NCBI GenBank assembly: GCA_020722645.1
Contig: DYKL01000033.1
Location: forward strand, 1-16,823
Direction of reading: 5' to 3'
Source: Acetofilamentum sp.
GTDB taxonomy: Bacteria > Bacteroidota > Bacteroidia > Bacteroidales > JAFGUD01
Length of the DNA stretch: 16,823 nt
In this document: piece after piece, positions 6,449-12,072 of the stretch
How the letters are laid out: every line of letters starts with the position of its first letter
Position numbering within the stretch: position 1 is the stretch's first letter
The notes under the pieces: generated by a model
What the model saw: the letters and a program-made list of their open reading frames with translations, nothing else
Told to the model about the DNA's origin: nothing
The model's database searches: none
Made by a program: the position numbers and the translations under genes

Positions 6449-7450
6449 ATGAAAATACTAAATCCATTATATGATTGGGCGTTCAAATATTTGTTAGACA
6501 ACAACGATTTGGCGAAAAAATTTCTATCAGCCATTCTCAAACAAAATGTAACACACCTCGAAACACGCAACATCGAATTGCCCTTGCTCAAAGAAGGCAA
6601 CCCTTTTTACACCCGCTTCGATTTCAAAGCTATTATCGAAACCAACGGCAAAACCGAAGAGGTGTTAATAGAACTGCAAAAATACCGTAGCACCGACCCT
6701 GTAAGTCGTTTTCGCACATACTTGGGCGAAAGCTACATGAAAGAAGAAACTTACAAAGATGCAGACGGAAATTCCCATTCATCAACGCTACCGCTGATTG
6801 CCGTTTACATTTTGGGCTATTGCCCTGCGGAATTTACAGTTCCATACGTAATTATACGCAATAAAATATACAACGGTTTAAATGAAACCGAATTAGCCAT
6901 TGAAAGCCCAATGGTAAAACAATTAACGCACAATGCTTATTTTTTAATAACCACTCCGCCCAAAGATTACGAGTGGCATGGCTCGCGACAAGAAGCAATT
7001 ATTCGCCTTTTCCGACAAAAATTGAGAAATGAAGAACGTAACACCATTTACGAACTCGAAAAAACACCCGAAGATGAAGTAGCCCGTGAATTAGCTAATT
7101 ATTTAAACCTTGGAACGCAAGAAGAAGTCATTATTAAACAACTACGTGCCGAAGAAGAATACTACGAAAAAATTGGCGAATTAGAAATAGCTCTCAACCA
7201 AACTCAACAAGAAAAAGAAGAAGCTCTGCAACGTGAAGCAGAAGCCCAAAAACAAGCAGTAGAAGCCCAAAAACAAGCAGTAGAAGCCCAAAAACAAGCA
7301 GTAGAAGCCCAAAAACAAGCAGTAGAAGCCCAAAAAGAAAAAGCGGAAGCTATGTGGAAATTAGCCAAACGAATGAAAAAATACGGTGAATCTATTGAGA
7401 AAATCAAAAAAGAAACCGGCTTATCAAAAGAAGAAATCGAAAAAATGTAA
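6449..7450 (+). CDS. Rpn/PD-(D/E)XK nuclease family protein (transposase-like)
   Basis: A member of the PD-(D/E)XK family annotated as Rpn recombination-promoting nuclease or PDDEXK_2 transposase-like. The N-terminus LNPLYDWAFKYLL is typical. The catalytic residues are visible as D58 (RFDFKAII) and E75-L-Q77 (VLIELQKYR), and SRFRTYLGESY follows. After the nuclease domain comes a charged coiled coil at about 230-305 with four exact EAQKQAV repeats, and then a helix-turn-helix-like tail (YGESIEKIKKETGLSKEEIEKM) that is conserved in this family. Base and codon use are richer in C than in the neighbours (for example cctcgaaacacgcaacatcg), which suggests horizontal acquisition. Flanking near-duplicate sequences support an insertion. 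The family is known to promote DNA exchange in some bacteria and to act in phage defence in others; which applies here is not shown. Confidence 0.85.
   Translation: MKILNPLYDWAFKYLLDNNDLAKKFLSAILKQNVTHLETRNIELPLLKEGNPFYTRFDFKAIIETNGKTEEVLIELQKYRSTDPVSRFRTYLGESYMKEETYKDADGNSHSSTLPLIAVYILGYCPAEFTVPYVIIRNKIYNGLNETELAIESPMVKQLTHNAYFLITTPPKDYEWHGSRQEAIIRLFRQKLRNEERNTIYELEKTPEDEVARELANYLNLGTQEEVIIKQLRAEEEYYEKIGELEIALNQTQQEKEEALQREAEAQKQAVEAQKQAVEAQKQAVEAQKQAVEAQKEKAEAMWKLAKRMKKYGESIEKIKKETGLSKEEIEKM
7241..7336 (+). repeat. 21-nt tandem repeat inside the nuclease gene
   Basis: Four identical copies of a 21-nt unit beginning GAAGCCCAAAAACAAGCA run from 7241 to 7324, followed by 12 bases of a fifth. 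They encode EAQKQAV four times. Perfect nucleotide identity between copies indicates recent expansion by slippage or unequal exchange. The unit is a multiple of three, so copy-number change alters coiled-coil length without a frameshift. Confidence 0.9.
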
Positions 7451-7472
7451 GATAACTGCATAACGACATTAC

Positions 7473-7510
7473 AAAAAACGGAATTTAACTACTTCGGGTA
7501 CTGTTTTTTT
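7473..7510 (+). terminator. Possible terminator after the nuclease gene
   Basis: AAAAAACGG (7473-7481) can pair with CTGTTTTTT (7501-7509) through a nine-pair stem with one G-U pair, and a T-run follows. The loop is large and contains a small ttcg hairpin. The long A/T portion makes it similar to a bidirectional terminator. Confidence 0.4.
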
Positions 7511-7625
7511 ATAATTAAGAGTTCATAAAGTTATAAAGTAAATAACTAATTATCTTTATATAAAGCATTAATAACTATGTTATTTCGTAACAATTCTTAA
7601 GTCTCATAATGTTTTATACTACTTA

Positions 7626-7647
7626 TATTAATTCAACCAATAAATGC
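7626..7647 (+). repeat. Right flanking repeat of the nuclease cassette, overlapping the hemW start
   Basis: The partner of 6332-6354. The 12-base core attcaaccaata lies just before the hemW ATG (7644), and the identity continues through ATGC. If the duplication came from an insertion, the ancestral arrangement was rdgB directly followed by hemW, with this sequence as the hemW leader. Confidence 0.6.
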
Positions 7648-8777
7648 CAGGAATTTACATACATATACCTTTTTGTAAATCGAAATGCCGATATTGCAAT
7701 TTTTTTTCGAGAGTTACTAATAATCAACAAGTTATTGATAACTATGTAAACTCATTAATTAAAGAAATACAATTACAAAAAAATTTCCTTGATACAAAAA
7801 AAATAGATACTGTTTATTTTGGTGGCGGCACTCCTACTCTATTGAATATCAAACAAATATCTCAAATATTAACATCTATTTTCCAAATATTTGAACTCAA
7901 CCCAAACTACGAAATTACACTTGAATCAAATCCGGAAAACATAACAAAAGATTATCTTGCTGATTTAAAGAAGTTTACAACTGTAAACAGAATCAGTATC
8001 GGTATTCAATCATTTTCGGACGATAATTTAAAATTTCTGGGAAGAAATCACAATTCCAAAACTGCAATAGAAGCCGTAAAAAATGCACAAAATTGCGGTT
8101 ACGAAAACATCACCGGAGATTTAATTTTCGGACTGCCGGAACAATCAACCGAACAATGGCGAAAAGATTTAAACACTTTTTTTGACTTACAAATCCCACA
8201 TTTATCGGCATATAGCCTTACTATTGAAGAAAATACCGTACTTGGTTTGTGGAAAAAGAAAAAAAGAATCAAAGAAATTGACGATGAAATTAGTCTTAAA
8301 ATGTACGAAACGCTTATAAACACAGCCGAAAAAAACAATTTTTTACATTACGAAATTTCAAATTTTGCAAAAGAAGGTTTTATTGCAAAACATAATTTTT
8401 CATACTGGACAGGCGAAAAATACATTGGAATTGGTGCTTCAGCTCATTCTTTCAATGGCGATGAACGTTTCTGGAATATAGCAAATATTGATGAATATAT
8501 TAATGGTGTTCAAAAAGGAATTATACCGGCAGAAAAAGAAATTTTGACTAAAAAAGACAAATACAATGAATTTATTTTGACTGGATTAAGGACATATTTG
8601 GGAATTAATACAACAAAATTAATAGATGAATATAATGAATATTTTTTAAAGAAAAATAAGCTTATAAAAAAATATATTGACAATGAAATTTTGGAGTATT
8701 TTCAAAATTTTCTTATTCTGACCCGAAAGGGTAAATATATATCAGATTCTATTTTTGTTGAATTATTTGCTGAATAA
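7644..8777 (+). CDS. hemW: Radical SAM heme chaperone HemW
   Basis: A radical SAM protein of the HemN/HemW family. The iron-sulfur cluster motif C11-x3-C15-x2-C18 is followed by NFFS. The extra cysteine of true coproporphyrinogen III dehydrogenase (CxxxCxxCxC) is absent, which favours HemW, a heme-binding chaperone, over HemN. Other family motifs are YFGGGTPTLL, ESNPEN, RISIGIQSF, GDLIFGLPEQ, LSAYSLTIEENT and HYEISNFA with GIGASAHSF. The length of 377 aa is typical of HemW. The start is the first ATG in the frame and gives the usual MPGIYIHIPFC beginning. Its immediate upstream sequence overlaps the flanking repeat of the nuclease cassette. Confidence 0.9.
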   Translation: MPGIYIHIPFCKSKCRYCNFFSRVTNNQQVIDNYVNSLIKEIQLQKNFLDTKKIDTVYFGGGTPTLLNIKQISQILTSIFQIFELNPNYEITLESNPENITKDYLADLKKFTTVNRISIGIQSFSDDNLKFLGRNHNSKTAIEAVKNAQNCGYENITGDLIFGLPEQSTEQWRKDLNTFFDLQIPHLSAYSLTIEENTVLGLWKKKKRIKEIDDEISLKMYETLINTAEKNNFLHYEISNFAKEGFIAKHNFSYWTGEKYIGIGASAHSFNGDERFWNIANIDEYINGVQKGIIPAEKEILTKKDKYNEFILTGLRTYLGINTTKLIDEYNEYFLKKNKLIKKYIDNEILEYFQNFLILTRKGKYISDSIFVELFAE

Positions 8778-8794
8778 CTTTTAAAAACTTTTTC

Positions 8795-8802
8795 TATATT
8801 TG
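8795..8802 (+). promoter_or_regulatory. Bacteroidota -7 element before the toxin-antitoxin genes
   Basis: TATATTTG followed by C is an exact TAnnTTTG match, 14 bases before the antitoxin ATG. A well-spaced TTTG -33 element is not visible (the nearest is at 8766-8769, 25 nt away). Transcription would start at about 8809, giving a very short leader. Confidence 0.5.
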
Positions 8803-8816
8803 CAAAAAGAAATCAA

Positions 8817-9044
8817 ATGATTACAACATTCAAATTAAATACAAACGAAATTGATCTTGATTTTTTAGAAGCTATACGAAAAATTTTCAAAAATCAAGAG
8901 ATTGAAATGACAATTAAAAAAATATCTCACAGTTATTCACAAAAGATACTTGATGCAAAAGAAAATGTCGAAGTAAAAGAGAAAACAGTTACATATACAG
9001 TATCTGAATTCGAAGAAATTGCAAAAAAATTAGAAGAAAAATGA
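8817..9044 (+). CDS. Putative antitoxin of a YoeB-type module
   Basis: A 75-residue acidic, mostly helical protein. Its last codons overlap the start of the YoeB-like gene by the four bases ATGA, the usual arrangement for type II antitoxin followed by toxin. The N-terminal part (TTFKLNTNEIDLDFLEAIRKIF...EIEMTI) resembles small antitoxin-like proteins seen before RelE/YoeB toxins in Bacteroidota. The C-terminal part (YTVSEFEEIAKKLEEK) would be the flexible toxin-binding segment. Assignment to Phd/YefM or another antitoxin family is uncertain. The gene is intact although its partner is broken. Confidence 0.6.
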   Translation: MITTFKLNTNEIDLDFLEAIRKIFKNQEIEMTIKKISHSYSQKILDAKENVEVKEKTVTYTVSEFEEIAKKLEEK

Positions 9045-9307
9045 ACTTAATTTCATTTGAAAAATCTGCTCATCAAGACTATATTGAATGGGCAACAAAC
9101 GATAAGAAAATTTTTTAAAAAATTAATAGCTTAATTAAAGACATTTTAAGAAATCCGACTGACGGAGAAGGGAAACCAGAAGCATTAAAGCACGAATTGA
9201 CTGATTACTGGTCAAGAAGAATATCAGATAAAGACAGATTAGTATATAAAATTGATGGAGATACATTATTAATCATTCAATGCAAAGGACATTATTTAAA
9301 TAAATAA
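9041..9307 (+). pseudogene. YoeB/Txe-type mRNA interferase, interrupted by one in-frame stop
   Basis: Translation from the ATG at 9041 gives a YoeB-like protein of 88 codons with a TAA at codon 26 (9116-9118), after which the same frame continues to the natural TAA at 9305. The position of the stop is normally a lysine, so an AAA to TAA change explains it. No frameshift is needed. The later part keeps the family's key residues: GKPEALKHEL with the catalytic glutamate, YWSRRISDKDRLVYKI with the arginine, and CKGHYL with the terminal histidine-tyrosine. The full-length product would inhibit translation by cleaving mRNA at the ribosome. The single lesion in an otherwise intact gene means recent inactivation, or an error within the T6A6 run. 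Confidence 0.8.
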
Positions 9308-9309
9308 GT

Positions 9310-9603
9310 ATGGAAATAAAAGTAAACCACGTACTTACAACCGAAGAGGCAAAAAAAAGAATATTAAAATTAGCCGACGAACTTAAAAAAGACTATGGCA
9401 GTCAAATAAGTAATTACTCAGAAGAATGGAACGGTAACTCGGCTGAAATTTCTTTTAAAGCAATAGGAATGAGGATAAAAGGTAATCTCGGCATATTTAA
9501 AGAAAATGTTGTAATGGACGGAAAACTTCCTCTGGCAGCATTGCCCTTCAGAGGACAGATAGAAAGAATAATAAGAGAGAAATTAGTCGAACTTCTCTCT
9601 TAA
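9310..9603 (+). CDS. Polyhydroxyalkanoic acid granule-region-type protein
   Basis: A 97-residue protein that matches the small PHA_gran_rgn family (polyhydroxyalkanoic acid system family protein). Visible family features are the N-terminal helix EEAKKRILKLADELKKDYG, a central W, GMRIKGNLGIFKENVVMDGKLPL and the C-terminal helix PFRGQIERIIREKLVELL. Members are soluble and of poorly known biochemistry, named for their presence near PHA synthesis genes in proteobacteria. No PHA synthase is present here, so a storage role cannot be inferred. The start is two bases after the toxin stop, suggesting co-transcription with the TA genes. Confidence 0.75.
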   Translation: MEIKVNHVLTTEEAKKRILKLADELKKDYGSQISNYSEEWNGNSAEISFKAIGMRIKGNLGIFKENVVMDGKLPLAALPFRGQIERIIREKLVELLS

Positions 9604-9613
9604 AGTTTGAATT

Positions 9614-10065
9614 CTAATCATAAGATAATCTGATTTTCTGTTCGGGTAAAAGAATTTTGATAATTTCTTTCCATTCATCAGATTTCCAAGTTCCTAATTT
9701 TTCGTGAATTAACAAATATTTTTCAGGAACCGGGTGAGTACCTATAACAACCGGTATGTTATATTGTGTCTCAATAAATCTTTAAAATAACTGATATTGT
9801 TACAAGGATGGAATCCAACCACCATTCCGGTTGCAAAATGGATAACTTCCACTCCGTTTTTTATCATTTCAGCGGGAGCGTATTAAATGTTTCCACCCGG
9901 ACAACCACCACATGAGGTGTAACCAACTAATTCCAAATCGGTATATTCATCATACACACTAAAACCGCCTACTTTTTCTTTCATCGAACGAAAACATTTT
10001 CCGCCGGCATAACTTCTGTATCTATCACATATAATTATGCCAATTTTTTTTTGTTTTCTTCATTT
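9614..10065 (-). pseudogene. Decayed CGGC-domain protein gene
   Basis: This stretch between the PHA-type gene and the regulator has no intact frame, but the minus strand reads as a CGGC-domain protein (putative metal-binding family). From the ATG at complement 10063-10065, a run of nine A (10046-10054) puts the frame off by one base. After it one reads KIGIIICDRYRSYAGGKCF, then DLELVGYTSCGGCPGGN, a TAA at complement 9883-9885 where NI*YAPAEM is expected, and GVEVIHFATGMVVGFHPC. A further one-base shift near 9775-9790 leads to IETQYNIPVVIGTHPVPEK, ending at TAG (complement 9614-9616). A cysteine usually found in the RSC motif is also tyrosine. Three disabling lesions make it a clear pseudogene. 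Confidence 0.8.
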
Positions 10066-10108
10066 TTTTTAAAAATAAATATTTTATTTTTAAAGCCAGA
10101 ATTAATCG

Positions 10109-10789
10109 CTATCCTTTTTCACTAATTGTTTCCAATAATTTTCTGTTCAAAATTTTTATCTTTTTGCTATCCAACTCAATAATTTTATCTACATGAAATT
10201 CGTTTAATGTTTTACAAACACTTTCTCTTGAAGTGTCAGTCAAATTTGCAAATTCTTCACGAGTTAACGGTAAAATAAATTCATCATTATTATAAATATC
10301 GTTAGAAAAAAATAAAATCGCTTCAGCGACTCTACCTTTGATTTGTTTTTGAGTTCTATTAACGCATTGTTTAAAAGTTTTTAATTCATTTTGACATAAA
10401 TCTACTACTATTTCGTAAGCAAATTTACCGTTATTGTAAATAAAATTTTTAAATGTTTCAATATCAATAAAACAAACTGATGTTGGCTCAAGTGCAGTAG
10501 CAGAATACTGATTTATCTTTTCGTGTATAGTTGTTGGTATTCCTAAGTATTTAGGTGATTTGGTAATTTTTATAATTTGCTCTCTATGAGGTCCTTGTAT
10601 ATGTAATTTAACTAAACCTCTTTTAATGTAGATTATATTTGAAGACAATGCTCCCTGCTTAAATATTACTTCTCCCGGCTTAAAATCTACTGATGCACAT
10701 TGGTTTTGAAGATGCGTCAATTCGTCTTCGCTAAGATATTGAGCAGCAACCGATTTTATATTACAATCCAAACATTTATTAATTTTCAT
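10109..10789 (-). CDS. Crp/Fnr-family transcriptional regulator with FNR-like cysteines
   Basis: A 226-residue regulator: N-terminal cyclic-nucleotide-fold sensor domain (about 20-115, with FKPGEVIFKQGALSSNIIYIKRGLVKL), a dimerisation helix (about 120-150), and a C-terminal winged helix (about 155-226). The recognition-helix region reads TSRESVCKTLNEF, where the usual E-x-x-S-R is E-S-V-C-K. C6 and C9 at the N-terminus with C31 and C106 resemble the four-cysteine set of FNR, so an iron-sulfur or zinc site is possible; the spacing is not the same as E. coli FNR. It is divergent from the sulfur/Hdr operon, and a TGTGA-N6-TTACA site lies between the two. Control of that operon in response to oxygen, NO or redox is a reasonable inference, not shown. 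Confidence 0.85.
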   Translation of the reverse strand: MKINKCLDCNIKSVAAQYLSEDELTHLQNQCASVDFKPGEVIFKQGALSSNIIYIKRGLVKLHIQGPHREQIIKITKSPKYLGIPTTIHEKINQYSATALEPTSVCFIDIETFKNFIYNNGKFAYEIVVDLCQNELKTFKQCVNRTQKQIKGRVAEAILFFSNDIYNNDEFILPLTREEFANLTDTSRESVCKTLNEFHVDKIIELDSKKIKILNRKLLETISEKG

Positions 10790-10804
10790 ATCTTAATTTT
10801 TATG

Positions 10805-10812
10805 CAAATTTA
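10805..10812 (-). promoter_or_regulatory. -7 element of the Crp/Fnr gene
   Basis: On the minus strand TAAATTTG followed by C is an exact TAnnTTTG match. Transcription would begin near 10798, nine bases before the ATG. The expected -33 region falls on the palindromic site at 10820-10835, consistent with autoregulation. Confidence 0.5.
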
Positions 10813-10819
10813 AAATAAA

Positions 10820-10835
10820 TGTGAAATATCTTACA
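10820..10835. promoter_or_regulatory. Candidate Crp/Fnr operator
   Basis: TGTGAAATATCTTACA has the layout TGTGA-N6-TTACA, one base from the classical TGTGA-N6-TCACA palindrome. It lies in the divergent intergenic region, centred about 76 bases upstream of the predicted operon start and covering the -33 region of the regulator gene. This arrangement fits activation of the operon and repression of the regulator. The altered recognition helix means the true half-site may differ. Confidence 0.45.
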
Positions 10836-10865
10836 TTTTTACCTGCATTATTTAACGCCGTTTAA

Positions 10866-10897
10866 TTTGATTATTTTATATTAAGCAATTTTATTTG
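10866..10897 (+). promoter_or_regulatory. Candidate promoter of the DsrE-TusA-Hdr operon
   Basis: TTTG at 10866-10869 and TTTATTTG at 10890-10897 are separated by 20 nt, the same spacing as in the promoter at 6363-6394. The second box deviates from TAnnTTTG at one position (T for A). Transcription would start around 10904, with a leader of about 39 nt before the ATG at 10943. A weak box is what one expects for an activator-dependent promoter. Confidence 0.4.
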
Positions 10898-10942
10898 CAA
10901 ATAATTAATTAAAAAAAATTTTAACTAAAAAAAACACAGATT

Positions 10943-11368
10943 ATGGCAAACAAAAAATTTTGTTTAGGTTTATTCACCGGAAGTGTCGATAAATTGACAG
11001 CAGCCGGTGTTGTATTGAGCGGGGCAGCCGCTATGGATATGGATGTAGATATTTATGTATTACTTCAAGGAGCAAGAGCTTTCAAAAAAGAAATCGGAGA
11101 TGATGCTTCTAAATTAAATATGTCTGAAAATGCAGAAATGAAAGCTGAATTTATGGAATCTCTTAAAAAATTAAAAGTAAAAACATGGTTGGAGTTTTTC
11201 CGCGAAGCAAAAGAAATAACAAATGTTAAAATCCACATGTGCGGTTTAGCAGGAAAAGTATGGGGTGGTAATGTTCTTGAAGATTTTGTTGACATAGTTG
11301 ATGATATTGTTGGAATTGGATCATATATTAATTCGGCAGCAGAAGCAGATGTTAGCCTTTTTATTTAA
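10943..11368 (+). CDS. DsrE-like (DsrE/F/H superfamily) sulfur-carrier protein
   Basis: A 141-residue protein of the DsrE/DrsE fold, whose members carry persulfide sulfur on a conserved cysteine and pass it to or from TusA. The N-terminal strand and phosphate-loop-like segment (KKFCLGLFTGSVDKLTAAGVVLSGAAAMDMDVDIYVLLQGARAF) is the family's opening. C100 in KIHMCGLAGKVWG occupies the position of the reactive cysteine. C7 is the only other one. The insertion between these parts (about 50-80) is rich in charged residues. It is the first gene of the operon, and tusA follows after 39 bases, so a DsrE-TusA relay is the natural reading. No signal peptide is present; it is cytoplasmic. Confidence 0.82.
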   Translation: MANKKFCLGLFTGSVDKLTAAGVVLSGAAAMDMDVDIYVLLQGARAFKKEIGDDASKLNMSENAEMKAEFMESLKKLKVKTWLEFFREAKEITNVKIHMCGLAGKVWGGNVLEDFVDIVDDIVGIGSYINSAAEADVSLFI

Positions 11369-11407
11369 AGAAAAATTATTTATTAAAACATTAAAATTTT
11401 ATTAAAA

Positions 11408-11656
11408 ATGACACCTGAAGAATTAAAAAATTTAAAAGTGGACAAGACCGTTGATGCAAGAGGAACATCATGTCCAGGACCATTATTAGCAGCCAAAAAA
11501 GCAATAGGTGAAATAAAAGACAGTCAAATACTTGAAGTACTTTCGGCAGATGAAGGAACAAAAAAAGATATTCCCAAATGGGCTGAAAAGAAAAATTACA
11601 AATACTTAGGAACAATTGAAGAAAGTGGATATTTCAGAATTTTTGTTAAAAAGTAA
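11408..11656 (+). CDS. tusA: TusA-family sulfurtransferase
   Basis: An 82-residue TusA/SirA/YedF-type sulfur carrier. The signature CPxP is present as S-C22-P-G-P, followed by the amphipathic helix LLAAKKAIGEI. The remainder shows the usual beta-alpha-beta pattern (ILEVLSADEGTKKDIPKWAEKK, then YFRIFVKK). C22 is the only cysteine and would carry the persulfide. Co-location with a DsrE-like gene and Hdr-type genes, rather than with tRNA-thiolation genes, points to energy or sulfur metabolism instead of 2-thiouridine synthesis. The next gene starts three bases after its stop. Confidence 0.92.
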   Translation: MTPEELKNLKVDKTVDARGTSCPGPLLAAKKAIGEIKDSQILEVLSADEGTKKDIPKWAEKKNYKYLGTIEESGYFRIFVKK

Positions 11657-11659
11657 AAA

Positions 11660-12061
11660 ATGACCGTAGTAAATCAAAATTTACCAAAGATTTTGGTCTT
11701 CTCAACAGAAAAGATCTCAGATCCGGCAATAGACATGGCGGGGTTGCTCAAGCTGCATTACCCGCCAAAGGTCTATACAATTGTCGTCCCGTGTTCAAGT
11801 GCCATAAAACCCAAATGGATTTTGAAAGCATTTGAAGATGGATTTGATGGAGTATTTATAGCAGCAGATGGAACAGATTGTCCTTATGGTGAAAGTTGTG
11901 TAGAAAAAACATCTGCATTAGTACAAAACACACAAGATAAAATGAAAACCAAAGGTATAGAGCCTGCAAAATTACGAATGGCTGCAATTTGCTCTGTTTG
12001 TAGTGAAGCTTTTGTCAAACAAATGAAAACTTTTACGGAGTATCTTGTTAATCAACAATAA
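11660..12061 (+). CDS. MvhD/FlpD-type iron-sulfur electron-transfer subunit
   Basis: A 133-residue protein of the MvhD (hydrogenase iron-sulfur subunit) family. In methanogens MvhD passes electrons to HdrA through a [2Fe-2S] cluster, and in sulfate reducers a similar domain is fused to the C-terminus of QmoB. Recognisable segments are PKILVFSTEKISDPAIDMAG, LHYPPKVYTIVVPCSSAIKPKWILKAFEDGFDGVFIAADGTDCPYGESC, and a C-terminal C111-x2-C114. The usual N-terminal CxxC is missing, and the GC of the GCHxGDCHY motif is AA here. C45 and C74 remain, and C80, C111 and C114 are additional. The cluster ligands must therefore differ from the methanogen protein. The position between tusA and the HdrA-like genes supports a role in electron exchange with the latter. 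Confidence 0.82.
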   Translation: MTVVNQNLPKILVFSTEKISDPAIDMAGLLKLHYPPKVYTIVVPCSSAIKPKWILKAFEDGFDGVFIAADGTDCPYGESCVEKTSALVQNTQDKMKTKGIEPAKLRMAAICSVCSEAFVKQMKTFTEYLVNQQ

Positions 12062-12072
12062 AATAAAAAAAG

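Noticed and set aside
7241..7336. Possible CRISPR-like array
   Set aside because: The 21-nt units are directly adjacent without spacers and lie in frame inside a coding region.
7204..7461. Antisense reading frame with repeated CFWASTA units
   Set aside because: It is the mirror of the 21-nt tandem repeats in the nuclease gene and has no independent support.
7644..8777. Oxygen-independent coproporphyrinogen III dehydrogenase (HemN)
   Set aside because: The fourth cysteine of the HemN CxxxCxxCxC motif is missing and the length fits HemW.
9116..9118. Programmed readthrough or recoding of the internal TAA in the toxin gene
   Set aside because: No recoding signal is visible and a simple AAA to TAA substitution in a T6A6 run explains it.
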